DNA of 64,000 bases. It comes from Pleodorina starrii. Taxonomy: Eukaryota; Chlorophyta; Chlorophyceae; Chlamydomonadales; Volvocaceae. The position numbers were made by a program, and so were the translations under genes. Shown here one piece after another: positions 1-12,400 of the stretch (position 1 is the first letter of the stretch; each line of letters opens with the position of its first letter). Location: NCBI GenBank assembly GCA_030267565.1, contig BRXU01000028.1, positions 1,575,001 to 1,639,000 on the forward strand, written 5' to 3'. The notes beneath the pieces were generated by a model that worked only from the letters and a program-made list of their open reading frames with translations, was not told where the DNA came from and made no database searches.

Positions 1-584
1 TCACAGTGTGCATCGCTGCCGTGGAGACTTTAGAGGATACTTCCGAGATCCGCCCTCCTTAGTTCTTGTTGTGTCCGGCGGCGAATGCTAGGGCGCAAAA
101 CCTGTTGTAACACCCATGTGGCTCCAGAGAACGCCGGGCGGGTAACATTTGTGCAGTAACGAAGCGCCCACCTTCCCGGCCCCCGCGTCGTACATCTGCG
201 GTACGGGCTAGCCCACCTGTTATCAGGTTTCTCCCTGAGGGTGCGGCGTACTTGCACCCGCCGTGTGGATTCAGTAGAAAAGCCTTGGAATCCCAGTCCA
301 TCGGCCTTGCCAAGATAAACAAAACCATGCGACTGAAACCTAGTGAACGCACGTCCGTGCCCCGAGGCCGTTTCCTGACCGTGTAACTGCTCGCCGTGCT
401 GATAGGGATTATATGGGGGGCCCTCCGTTACAGTCGACGTGCCGGCCGGCGTTGCTTTTGACAGCGGCGGGCTGCGCCTCCCGGAACCCACGAAAAGCGG
501 GTCTGCGGCAGCAAGGGACGGTTAGTGCGACGTTCTCCAGGATACGATAGAAAACCCTACTCTCATTCATTAAGTGTCTCCTAC
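1..584. other. Downstream flank of the Kazal-type gene, nothing firmly recognised
   Basis: Open frames of 97-153 residues occur on the minus strand, but they lack recognisable domains and overlap each other. The stretch lies downstream of the Kazal-type exon and may hold its later exons and 3' untranslated region. A minus-strand TGTAA motif near 427-431 could be a polyadenylation signal. No exon could be fixed. Confidence 0.3.
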
Positions 585-810
585 CGTCGCAAGGCCCCTC
601 CGTGAAGGACTGGATGCCCTGGCACAACGCAAAGCACTCGTTCTGCAGCGTCAGTAACGCCTCCGTGCAAATGGGCTTTATGTTGGCTGGACAAAGATGA
701 CATTGATTATTTTCTGTATTAGAAACGGAGTACAGCTGAGGTGTCGCGTGAGCCATCAACGGTGTCATGACAACTACAAAGGCTACCCATATTGACAACA
801 GCATCTTCAT
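585..810 (-). CDS. Secreted Kazal-type protease inhibitor-like protein, first exon
   Basis: The reading frame starts with ATG at 810. Residues 1 to about 22 form a signal peptide: charged start, hydrophobic core, then an AHA-type cleavage site. It is followed by one Kazal-like domain with six cysteines at residues 37, 40, 48, 59, 63 and 74. The spacings C-x2-C-x7-C-x10-C-x3-C-x10-C and the NEC motif at residues 57-59 fit the Kazal fold, which blocks serine proteases through a loop after the second cysteine. The open frame runs on to 409, but a GTAGG donor on the minus strand at 584 and loss of any family resemblance after the last cysteine suggest that the exon ends at 585. Later exons are unresolved. 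The protein would act outside the cell or in the secretory pathway. The domain call is good; a real inhibitory function is inferred. Confidence 0.6.
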
Positions 811-3197
811 TAATTATCAATCTTCTATCTTATTGATATAACAAGCTACATGGTAGGCGGTTACCATTATAAATACTATGAGCGCATCATGGCTGACAAA
901 ATGGAAGGAAAAATGCAAGTCCAAAATCAAAAACTCTAATGGAATAAGCGATAACACATTTTGCTGGAAAGTTTCATTATCGTGTGTTTGTGTCGGTTTC
1001 GAGCGGAGGCTCATCCACTGCCGTGCAGTTGAACGCTTTGCGTGCCCGTTGCTGCTGATACTATACATGTCAGTATGATTTAGGATAACATGTATGTTAT
1101 GCGTTAAACGTGAGGGTAGTCTAAGAGTGACAAGAGTGATGTGTGACAGCTAGCGAACGAACAGCCCTTCCGGTGCGCGCCATTCTCGTCCAACGCTACG
1201 ACCGCAGGTACCTTCTTGGCTGGGGCAGGCTCTGTTGCTGACTGCCCGGTACGCTGCCTGACCGATAATGAGGGTAACTTGTGTCGGAGAAAGGGAGCTG
1301 ATCGTCTCGGGTTGTTCCAATCATAAAATCTCTTCCTGTCTTTGTCATGCCACTACCCAGCACGAACGAAAACACCCCTCGGGCAATGCAGTGGGTTGTT
1401 CCAACAAATAAGCAAGGATCCAGGCTTTAAGTCACCTTCCATACTACAACCGACAACCGACAGAGGCCCCACACAAAGCATAGGCCGAGACGAAGCGACT
1501 TAAGTAACACGCCGCACGGTCCTGGATGATAACTAAAGTACAAGACTACGTGAATGCGAAAACTGAAGTCGCACACGGGGGCTTGGATGGATTTGATGAC
1601 GACACGACACCGCCTCGTGAAATGGTTAGGCTGGCGCTGGCCGTCCCAGGACGGCATGTCGGAAGTCCAGAATAAGTCATATCTACTCCAGCATCACCTC
1701 GGCCGATTCCTCCTATCAGGGTAATCCTAATGGGCGATGCCGAAACGGTATGAGCCTGCGCAACACGTGCTGCAGCGCATGCACTACCGTAGCCGGCCCC
1801 GGTTTATCCCCGTGGGCCAGATGGATACGGTAAGGCTAGAGGGAGTATCTGGGAAAAGGGGAGCATAGTGACGCCCCGGCACATGCCCAACCCAGTGCGA
1901 GCCGGTGTGTCTTTCCGTGCCCTAGTTGCTTCCAGCGCATGCAAGTTCGTTCGGCTGCTACAGGGGTTATCCTCAAAGCGTTTCCGGGGCAGGTGCTCCA
2001 CCAGCCCTCAGCGGTCAACGCTTTTGGCGCGATTTTGTGCAGTCCGAATCCAGCCCAGCTGTGCCCATGCCATGGGAGAAGGCGGAGCACGGAGATTCAT
2101 CACCCACACTTGCCACACTCGCGCATGGGACCTCATGACTCGACCAACTTCAATCACTGCAGCTGGACACCTCCTCATATGGTTGGTTGACGCATTCAGA
2201 GGCTCACAGCATTGTAGAGTCCCCCGCCAATCAACCGCTTATTGGGCCATACCTCCAGCTCTCCGGTCAGGAAAATGGTTGCTATGTGTTGCCAACCCAG
2301 GGTCGTACATACAAAGATGCGATGCGTGATGCACGCGCACCAACGCCTCAAGGTCACAAACATTCAAGACCAATCAGCCGCTAGATCAATGCGCAAATAG
2401 CGCGTCGTCTTTCAGCACACGGTCCGCGACATCCCGTCTTGTGAATGGGACGATGCCAAGACGCCCACACATTGCCCAACAGCGGGCATGAAGGCGGCGA
2501 TCTCTCAACGTCCGATGGTACACGGGCCGTGCGTCTTCCGCCTTCATACCACAACGAACGGTAAAAGGGTACGGTGGTTGCTTAATGCAACGTCAGTCAA
2601 TAATCTTCGAACGGCGCCCGCAACATGGCCCAAAATGTCTAAACACTACCCGTAAACTTCCCAAGACGACAACACCAACCAACAACCAGAGTTTAGCCTG
2701 GGACGGAGAGCAACCTGATGGCCTGCAGACCCCACTCCCAGTCAGTGATTTGCGCCAAACCGAACCTGCCCTGCCAAACCAAGCGATTAAGCGCGTTCAC
2801 ACAAGCAGGAAAAGACGCCAACGCTTTATATGCTAATAATGGGAAATGGTGGGAAATGGGTGACGGCATGAAGTGCGCAGCCGTACGTTTTCACCTGCCG
2901 TGCACGCGAACGAGCCGGTAAGTTCATGCAGAAATGCCTGCCCAAGCTCCCAGGATGCTGTAGTCACACAATCCTGGAGTTGCACATACACAAGCCGCCT
3001 ATTTCAACGACGATCAGCATTCCTTTGCGTTCAGTAGCCCGCCTTGCGTTTATATTGCCGTACTGTTAGTTCATTGTCTCGTCTTGCACGAATGCGCGTC
3101 TCACACGCACGCACGCCGACGCAGTCCTCCCTAACAACACGCCTGCCTTTTCACGCCCACACGCACGACACATCACATACAGCACAAACAGCAAAAC
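811..3197. other. Intergenic stretch with no recognised gene
   Basis: Only short overlapping frames (60-153 residues, several with non-ATG starts) are present on both strands. None shows a domain, a signal peptide or a convincing splice pattern. The first 300 bases are AT-richer than the rest and would be the promoter side of the minus-strand Kazal-type gene. The longest frame (1868-2329, plus) has no recognised similarity and is probably chance in GC-rich DNA. Confidence 0.4.
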
Positions 3198-4861
3198 TCA
3201 CAAACAGCAAAACTTCCTCGGCGAGCTGCTGCCCTCGCAGACTCCACGTGGACTCAGGACCCAAGGAGATGCGCATGGCGAGGTGCAACCAGGCTGCGAC
3301 CAAAAGAGCTGCTCCCTGGTGGTCGTCGGAGGGATGAGGTAGCACAAGTCATAGGCGTTGGCGCAAGAAAGGACCAACGGAGACCAGCGGCTGCAAGAAA
3401 CGGATGTGATGCCGGTTGCCACATCCGTCGACTGGCTGCCCGTGGCGTCATCTGACCCGGGCTCCGGAACCGCCTCCGAAACCGGGCACGCCTCCAAGCC
3501 GGGCAGGCCGCAAGGAATGGCGTCCCCGCACTCGCCATCCTCGCAGATAAAGTCTGCAAAGGCGACAGGGATGCGGAGCAGTTGCTTTGCTAGCGTGGCT
3601 CAAATGGGGTGGCAGGACCTCAAGCGCCGGAAAGGGCAGACGCACAGCCTCAGGTTCAGGTTTCACAAGCGTGCTCTGATGTGATGGGCTACCGGCGCCT
3701 TCAGCGAATACGCCATGAAATGAACGCTCGGCATGGAGCGTCCAACAACAGCGGGGCCAACTGAGCAGCTGGCTCTACCCGGCTTCCGAGATTCCTAGGC
3801 CCACTTGCAACAACAACAACAGCAAGGATGGAGGAGACCAGCAGGGCCGTGAAAACAACGCTACTGGCTTGACAAATAACGCTTCCGTGACTCACAGAAG
3901 TACAGCTGCTGCTCGGCCAAGCGGCGGCCCCGGTCTTGCACCGTGAAGAAGCCCTCGAGCAGCGGCCCCGTGAGGTTGGACACGGACCAGATGCCGTTTT
4001 CCAGGGTCAGCGTTCCCGACGCCGTCTGGACTCTGACGATGTAGCCGTCGGTCGACGAGTTGCTCGGGATCCGGGCGATGCCCAGAATTGCCAGGGAGTA
4101 CCGCGCGTTGTCGGCGGTTACGAACTGCGGCAGCAAGTAAGATCGGGAGGGCATTATGTGCGGGCCACTTCATGCCGTACACACGCCACACGGTACCAAC
4201 GCTATCGCGTGGCCAGCATTTCCATCTTCGAGCGCGGTTAGAAAAGGATTGCTTACCACTAGGTTCTGAAGTGAAAGCAGTTTCTCAAACGACGTCTTGG
4301 TGGTGATATGCCCGGGTGTCTGCAGCGTCGATGTCATTACCACGGACGACGAATCGCGCGTGACCAGCCTGCCGCCTACGACCGTCATATCAATGTTGGC
4401 CACTTGCACTGGCGTCTGCTCGCGGTCGTTGGTCACGAGGACCGAGCCTTGCACCTGGACCAAGGGCCCGGACGATAACGGGACGGAAGGGACAAGTTGA
4501 CAAGTCAAGCACATCCGGTGCATTGAACGGGCCATCAGCAGAGCGCGCGAAGCAGCAGAGGTGGCATGCCTGACGGTAGGCCCATAAAGTCGGGCTTCGA
4601 GTCCCCTCGGACCATTGTACGACATTTTTGGGGCGCGTCGTACATGTACGGCAAAACAGTCTACCCGTACGCCCGGGAACCGTACCTGCGTGTCCTTGAG
4701 CGCGGCGACCACCGCCCAAGTCAGTCCGAACATGGCGCCGAGAAGCACGGCCGTGAAGACGGCCAAGATGATGAGCCCAATTTTGAAAGCCCTGGACTTG
4801 AACTTTTCAGCAACCAACGTCGTCACGATGGTTTGGATCTCGTTAGCATCGATGCGGCCAT
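3198..4861 (-). CDS. Single-pass membrane protein with cysteine-rich C-terminus, four exons (N-terminus missing)
   Basis: Four exons join in frame on the minus strand: 4861-4686, 4454-4257, 4124-3896 and 3553-3198, all with GT-AG introns (for example GTAAGC donor at 4256, CAG acceptor before 4124). The first recognised exon starts with an EF-hand-like DGRIDANEI segment, then a basic stretch (KFKSRAFK) and a hydrophobic span of about 28 residues (IGLIILAV to WAVVAAL) ending in KDTQ, so the N-terminal side is probably cytosolic. The following 140 residues are Thr/Ser/Val-rich and look extracellular, with beta-rich phrases such as LVTRDSSSVVMTSTLQTPG and NGIWSVSNLTG. The last exon is cysteine-rich (FICEDGECGDAIPCGLPG). 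I think similar proteins occur in volvocine algae, but I cannot name the family or a function. An upstream exon is expected, because the CAG just before 4861 looks like an acceptor. The stop codon end near 3198 is the least certain boundary. Confidence 0.5.
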
Positions 4862-7800
4862 CTGCGCCAGGGCGTGCCGGGTGCATCCGATGTCATGTCA
4901 CCTCTCAGGCTTGCCTTCCTGGCTGTTCGGTTAGGTGGATCATCCTTTGGTGTTTAAAGGGGCACTCAAGGGCCTCCTCTGCAGCTGTTGTAACTGCCAT
5001 GCCCCCAGCAAGGCCCAGAAAGCTTGTTCAGTTGTGCAAAAGGCGCGCTGCGCTATCCGCCATCCATGCCAGGGCCATCCGAAGCGCACGGAAAAACCAA
5101 CGAGTATGCACAGCGTGCCTACGCGGATGACTTATGAGAATTGCAAGGACAATCGACGGACTGGGGATGCGGCGACGAGCACCTGCGGCCCCCGCAGCTC
5201 TCCCGGCCAAAGCCCTACTTCCCGGGTCTGGAAATGGGGACCCATCCCGGCGCAACTCACCCCCGTTGTTATCAAATTTCTTCAGTATGTTCCGTGTCGG
5301 CGTGTTCACACCTGAACATGAACAGAGCGGTCGGGAGGTCTTCGTCAAGGATAGGCGAGACCGTCACGTGGTGACGGCCCCACGCAGTAGTAATAGCGGG
5401 CTAGCTGCCGTAGGGCCTGTATACAATTCCACACCTGAGACCGCCAAAAGGACTGTAGTCGATTTTGAAATTTCCGCACTTACGTGCTAAGGTAATCTGG
5501 TTGGCGCGACCCGGCGTGACCCGGTCGCCATAGGCCGCCAAGTCAACCCGTAGTTCGGGATCGCATCCACATTTGTCCTCGGACATTGCCGCGCGTATAG
5601 TTCAACTGCAAGAACTACACGAATGGAATGGCTGCTTAATGCACCGCAGGTGGCTACCTGCTGGGAATATGGCATGCGGACAGAGAGGAGCGCATAATGA
5701 AGAAATACGGGACATTGATTTGTGACGCAAGTGGTTGTTTATGTCTCATAAACAACCCTAATTTAAGGGATGCCTGACGCGGGAACCTCCGAAGAACCCA
5801 GGTCCCCCGTCCCGAAACGGCGCGCGCGTTGTTTTCTTCTTCTGGCTATAAAAAGGCTTTGCAAATGCCAATAAGAACGGCGAGTTAAATAACGTACGCT
5901 GCGTGGCGTCGTTGCGTAAACGAAGAGGGGCGCAAGTTCACAGTCCAGCAGTGCGTAAAACAACGTCCCCCGAGAACGGTGGCAATCTACGTTACCTTGA
6001 TAGCCAAATTCTACTGACAGCTGCAGCCGCGCCCAGGGAGAAGATGCTGCAGAAGCAGGATACCCAACTGTCGGGTGAAAGCAGCTCGATATGGGGGAGG
6101 TATAGTCCTCCTGTTGCTCAATACCAGATATCAGAAGGAATGTGATAATTTGAGATGACTTCATTCAACACACGTCTGTCACACAACAGTTTTGGGTGAG
6201 TACGATCACAGGGCCGAGCGTACTGTACTGCGCGAGACAAGAAACGAAGAACCTACGCCGGATACAGTGTGCGTGGTCGCGAGCTATTTTACTTCACTGC
6301 TCTCAAAGTAGCTCTGGATACGAATAAATATTCGCGGTGTTTGTACGTGGGCTGCTGGGATGCTGGCCTTTCTGTCCTTGCGTATACTTCAAAGGTGAAA
6401 GTCGATCAAAGCCAGCAGCCGTCATGGACTGTTACACGGGCTCTTGATGAGAGCTATTGTCTGCACCCGGGGAACTCTCCCCTCGTTCGTAGGCTCAGGT
6501 AGGCTTTAGCAGTAGATACGATTTGTCGAGCCATCGCAGCAGATAGATAGATGTCGCATAGATAGAACTTACGAAGGGGTCGTAGCACGACACTACCGGT
6601 ACAAGGAGTGCGGGAACATACGAACATTTGGCTCCAGGACTCCTGCTGAAGGATTGATCGGAGTGTAGAGTCAGCGGACCAGCTAGGGATTCACCGCAGC
6701 GGATGCAAGGAAGGCCAAAGAAAGCGCAACATGGCCAGGTAGCCCGGCTATCAGGCTCTGACAGTGCGTGACGTGCTCCGACGGACTGCACGCAAAGCAC
6801 GCCCGCGTTGAGTACTCGGCGTGGCCTGAAGGCGCTGCCCGCTGCGTGCCGTGAAATGTGCAGCCCCTAGCAGCAGATTGTAACCTGACGGCGCTGGGTC
6901 GTGTTGTGGCATGCTTTCTTAAGATGACGTGGGCCACATCTCTGGTCGCCACCTGTAATGCTTGGGCGGAGCAAAGGCTACTCGAGATGCTGAGCGAGGC
7001 CTTTCTTAGGCTTTATGCTAGCCGTTTGTACGGCAAATGTACGGTATTGTAACCGCCGCGTTACACCACCTGTGCATGTACCGTGCCAAGCCAATGGTGC
7101 AAAGTGGAGGTGGCCCCAGGATCGGCATTCATTTCTCACCGCGTTCACCGGCCCACAAAGCAGGGCTATACAGTACGCGGTTCGGGCCGTCGGAGCTAGT
7201 CACAGCAGAGGGGAAAGCTCCGTGGCGAACCGCTTATTCACAGGAGCCCACGAGGTTTTGTGGCAGCTGTCAACGTAGGCTCTGCGCTACTCTGTACCCG
7301 ACGGTAAAGCAAGCTGGCCAGCTGGCCGAGCACTGCAGTAGTGCTCGCCCCGAGCCTTAACGTGTGTGTATGGGGGGGGGGGTTGCGTGTGAGTGTGTGG
7401 GGTGTGTATTGAACTATGGATGGGTGGGCGGGTGCTGGGTGGGTGTGTTGTGGATGTGTGCGTGTGTGCACCACAGTTGCGTGGCTGCTTGCGGTGCCCT
7501 GCCACATCCCGGACACTGTACCCTGGCTGCACCTGGTTGCAAGACCTGGCTTGGCGGGACAGGTGCACTCGGAGCCCTGAAAGAACGGCGCCTGAGCTGC
7601 GGCGCAGCTGCCTCCGCCCAGCTGCGGCCCAGCGTCCAGAAGTCCCCAGGACAGCCTAGGAAAGGCGGTAGGTGCGGACCGCGAGTGCAAGGGGGTGTCA
7701 AGTTCCTCGAAGCTGGAAGAGGGGTGGAGACCCCGCAGGCCACACTGCCAGTACGGGACGTCTGAGACCGGTGTCGCGATTTCGCTGGGTTGCGGGTGTC

Positions 7801-9455
7801 CCGCCGTGGCTGACACGCAGTGGGCCCCCGCTATCCCGTCCTCCGAGTGCTCGGGGGGATCAGCTGATCTGATTTGTGTGGGCCCCTCGCTATGGGGATT
7901 GAGGTGCCGCGCGTGTGGGTGATAGCTGGTAGGGTACGTGTTATCCACCCCCGCAGGCGGCTTCATTTGCGGTTCGTAACGATCTGGGGGGTAACAAACT
8001 CATGAGCCGCCTCTGGTCAGTTGCGGCTTGGAGCTTCCCCTGGTGGGGTGTCTTGCAGTTTGTTGGGTGGCATCAGTCATCTAGACCGATGTGGGTGCCC
8101 TGGGTGGCTCCATTCCCCTAGTAATATGCTCCAGGCTCCAGGCCCCCGAAGGGGTAGAGACGGCGGGGCATCCGGCTTGGCACTGCCGAAAGGCCCCTGA
8201 AATGGTCTTTGTCCATCTGCTTGGGGTGCTCCCTGCCTGGGGTTGCCCCCACGTGTGGCTGTTCCGGGTCGTGTCTTTGGTCGCTTGGCCCGCTTCCCGC
8301 GGTTTGGGCTTCGGCTGTCGGATGCGGTACGCGCCAATGACAATGGGAAGCCAAGCTCAACGCGGCCCGTGCTCTCGTCGTGATCCCACAGGACGTATCT
8401 TGGGAGGTCGGTAATCCGTTCGTAGGGCGTCGCTGTGGCTCACGTACTTATGCAGCCCGTACTGCGCTTGCTGTGCCACAGTCCACAAGCGCACCCCTGC
8501 CAAAGCGCAGTTTGGCAGGCAGCGCATACCTGGGCTCGACGGTGCGAATACAGTTTTCCGCCGAGCCCAACATTGAAGCGCGGATGGTGCGTTGACCCGG
8601 GTGGGCAAGCTGTCGGAAGTTTGACGACCGGCACGGTGACAGGTGGCCTATTCAGAGATTGTGTTGAAACACTACTGGATTACTTCATATTTTGAGCCGT
8701 CAATGTAGAGTGTGCCGATCCTGAATTAGCAACGTAAGGAAAGCGAGCGCGCAGTCCAACCCAGGCCATCAGACTTTGCGCCCTATCCACAACCTAACCT
8801 TAACAGAGGGTTGTAATCAGCAGTCGCACTTGACTTTCACGCATGCGACGATGTCACGCCCAAGGCATTCCGAGAGTGAGCAAACGGGACGAAGCAGCGC
8901 AATAAACTGCACACAATCTTTTCGCTCAAACCTTTGTTCAAACGGATTTATTTTTAAAGAGATAACGCGTTTACGTGACGATGTCAATGTCTTCGTAAAG
9001 CGGTTGTGCATTCACAACGACAGTAACCCTAGAATAGGGCCCAACAGCCGACACGCAACATGCTTTCCATAAGTGCGCCCACTCAGCCACGTTTCGGCAG
9101 TCAGCGAATCACCATGCAGTCACAACCACTGGCCCGTTTGGGGCTGGGGCCGGTAAGCACTGCGCGTGACCTGATTCTGATTGCACCTGCGACACCGACC
9201 TAGGGTCTCCAAATCCTCAACCAGTCACTGCTTAGCTGCGCCACATTTAGTGCAGCATGTATAGCAGTCCGTAGTGCAATCTTGACTTCGGCTTGCGCGC
9301 CCGAATGCGCAGGTCCGGCTCGGCCTTGTTGGCCGCGAGCGGCAAAATGTCCTCTGTTACTCGTCGATTGCGGGCATCGAGAAGGTATGATTTCGGATTG
9401 TCCGTGTCCCGGGACAGGTAAAGGTGCAGTTGCTGACACAGAAATTGACGCGCAG
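4862..9455. other. Long stretch with no recognised gene
   Basis: Many short frames on both strands have no domain or splice support. Bases 7366-7480 are G- and GT-rich low-complexity sequence. The upstream end may contain the missing 5' exon(s) of the membrane protein gene, and the last 400 bases should contain the promoter, leader and presequence exon of the aconitase gene. A candidate start is the ATG at 9347, opening an Arg/Ser-rich frame (SSVTRRLRASR), but its phase does not join the next exon in any simple way. Confidence 0.35.
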
Positions 9456-12400
9456 GTGCCGATGAGCAAGCTTGAGCCGACTGAGTACGTTAATGATCGC
9501 TACAAGGCGATCGAGGACCGCCTGAAGGTTGGCTTTAGCCGCGCGCCTAGTGTTGCTTGGTTGGCCGCCCTCACGTGGGGTCTCATAGCCTCCGTGACCC
9601 TACCCTTTCGCAGGTCGTCCGCAAGCGGCTGAACCAGCCTCTGACTCTGGCCGAGAAGGTGAGCTGACATCTTGCGCTTTTTCTCCGGTGGGCTGCGGTA
9701 AGCCCTGAACCCTGGTGTCGTGCGCTGAATCGCAGATCGTCTATGGCCACCTCGACGATCCTGAATCGGCGGAGATGAAGCGAGGCGTTTCGTACCTGAA
9801 GCTTCGTCCGGGTGAGGGCTTGAATTTGAGCTCGCGCACTCGGCGCACTCGCGCGCTTCCGAATGACTCACCCATAACATGACAATGCCGCCTTTCCCTG
9901 AACCCGCGCGCAGACCGCGTGGCTATGCAGGACGCCACTGCGCAGATGGCCATGCTGCAGTTCATTTCCTCGGGTCTGCCAAAGACCATGGTGCCATCGA
10001 CCATCCACTGCGACCACCTCATCGAGGGTACGACGTCGCCGCAGCCCGACAGGTGCGCCGCCCTCTCTCTCTCTCTCTCTCCCTCTCTCTCTCTCTCTCC
10101 CTCTCTCCGGGCACTCGTAACGCGCTCGCGCACTAGTCTCTGCCCCCGAAGCAGCGATGGTGTGTGCTGGCTCGCGGACAGGTCCCAACCATAGCCACTA
10201 CCTTCGTTGAAAGCCACGGCCTAGCCATGCATCTACGCCATGTATGTCATGTATGCGGGGGGTGAGCTTCCCTTGCAACTCCGCCGGGCCACAGCAGATG
10301 TGTCCGGGACCCAAGGAAGCGCTAAGCCTGACCTGACCCGTACCCATGTCCCGCTGCGCCCCGGGGGTTTGGGACGGGAGAGTCTTGAGAGCCCGAGAGG
10401 GCCAAAGCGGCAGCTCTGCAGTTTTCTTATACGGCGCGCTCGCGTGCCCTCTTGCGCGGACCGCAGGGAGGGCAAGTTCGGTGGCGAGGCTGACCTGAGC
10501 TTTGCCGTGAAGACCAACAAGGAGGTGTACGACTTCCTGGCAACTGCTGGCTCGAAGTACGGCGTGGGCTTCTGGCGTCCGGGCTCCGGTATTATCCACC
10601 AGGTACGCCGCGCCGGCTGTATAGAGCAGCGGCTGGAAGGAGGGCACGTGGCGTGCCGAAAGGAGCAGTTTTGGGTCCTGCGCACTTCACCTGTACCACT
10701 TAATATCTGCTCGGAATGTACTGTACTACGCCAGCGATCAGGGCGCTAGTGCGATCCTGGGCACACTTGGAGGTTTGGGATCACGCACAGCTCCCTGCAA
10801 TGCTCCCAGGGCGCTCAGCGCGATCGCGCTGGCGTAGTACACGCGCTTGGCATGGGCTCAAATAACCGTGTCGTGAATCTGTTCTTTGTTCCATTCATGA
10901 AAGCATTGGGGGAGCGCTAGTAAGGACGTCTCACTTATGACACGTAAAAACGCCCTGACCAGTTCATCGTTGGAGGGGCTATCCAGTTGTTGGGAGTGGT
11001 TGGCATGGCCAGGGTTGCGATATCGGGCTCGCCATCAGTCGGGGGTTAGCACAATGCCCTTGTGCACTGCGAGACCACCGTAATGATAGTAACGCACCAA
11101 GTACGCAAAACACGCGCGAGACAGAAAAGGCAGTTCGGCAGCCCTGGAGTGGCCTGCCAAGACATCCGGATCTCTCTTGGGCGGTTCGGCAGGCGAGATC
11201 GGGGACCTCAGTCCACTCCGCTGCATGTGTCTTTTGTTTCTCTGTGTCCTCAGTACGAACCCGGACGAACCCCACGGGTCGTACTACCGCGACGTTTCCT
11301 TCCCGCCTTTTGTCTCCCTGACTTACTCCAAAAGCAACCGTTTGCCTTGCCCCTCCGTGCGCCTCTCCCCTTCTTTCTTCCAGATCGTGCTGGAGAACTA
11401 CGCCCTGCCGGGCCTCATGATGATTGGCACGGACTCGCACACGCCCAACGCCGGCGGCCTGGGCATGTGCGCAGTGGGCGTGGGCGGCGCCGACGCAGTG
11501 GACGTGATGGCGGGTCTGCCCTGGGAGCTCAAGGCGCCCAAGGTGATCGGTGTCAAGCTCACGGGCAAGATGTCTCGCTGGACGTCGCCCAAGGACGTCA
11601 TCCTCAAGGTCAGTGGGGGATGCGTGGGTTGGTGGGTGGGCGATGTGACGAAGTGGGTTGGTGGGTGGTCGGTAACGTAGTGGGTTGGTGGGTTGGCGGT
11701 GTGACGAAGTGAGTTGGTGAGATGGTGAAGACAGCACGGTTGGTTTCAGCGTGTCGGTATAGACAAGTATAGGTGTATAGCCATTACATTGGGTCGGTGA
11801 AGATGCGCTGTGCAGCTGCTGCATCAGTACAGTACCGATCTTGCGCTCCATGCTACAGCTCCTCGTGCCGCTGGCTCCCCTCACCTGGCCCGAACCCGTG
11901 TTTCTCGCACCGCTCACGGTCTGCCACCAATCTTGCTCCGAAACCGCCACTGCTCTCCAGGTCGCGGGCATCTTGACGGTCAAGGGCGGCACCGGCGCCA
12001 TTGTGGAGTACTTCGGCCCCGGCGTCGACAACATGAGCTGCACCGGCATGGCCACGGTGTGCAACATGGGCGCCGAGATTGGCGCCACGACGTCGCTCTT
12101 CCCCTTCAACAAGCGCATGTACGACTATCTGGTGGCCACGGACCGCAGCGGCGCCGCCTCGCTGGCCGACGCGTTCAAGTGAGTACGGCATGGGTACGGC
12201 AGTGCAGCTGACTGGGTAGAGTGCGAGAGGCAGGGCAGCGCTGGGAGGCAAGGCAACGGCGTTAGTAAGCTCTACGAAGAACCAGTCACAGGCCGTCTTA
12301 AAAGCTGCAGGTGTTGTACAATCAACACATTCGTACAATCATCACATTCAAAACCAAAGCCGATCGGCGAGGCTACGTCGCGGTGGCCTGTCGTTCCAAG

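Noticed and set aside
7238..7966. 242-codon minus-strand frame
   Set aside because: Compositionally biased (His/Pro/Thr from GT-rich DNA), overlaps other frames, and shows no domain or splice support.
10979..12118. 379-codon minus-strand frame
   Set aside because: It lies opposite aconitase exons and introns; its His/Ala/Arg-rich part is the antisense of the exons.
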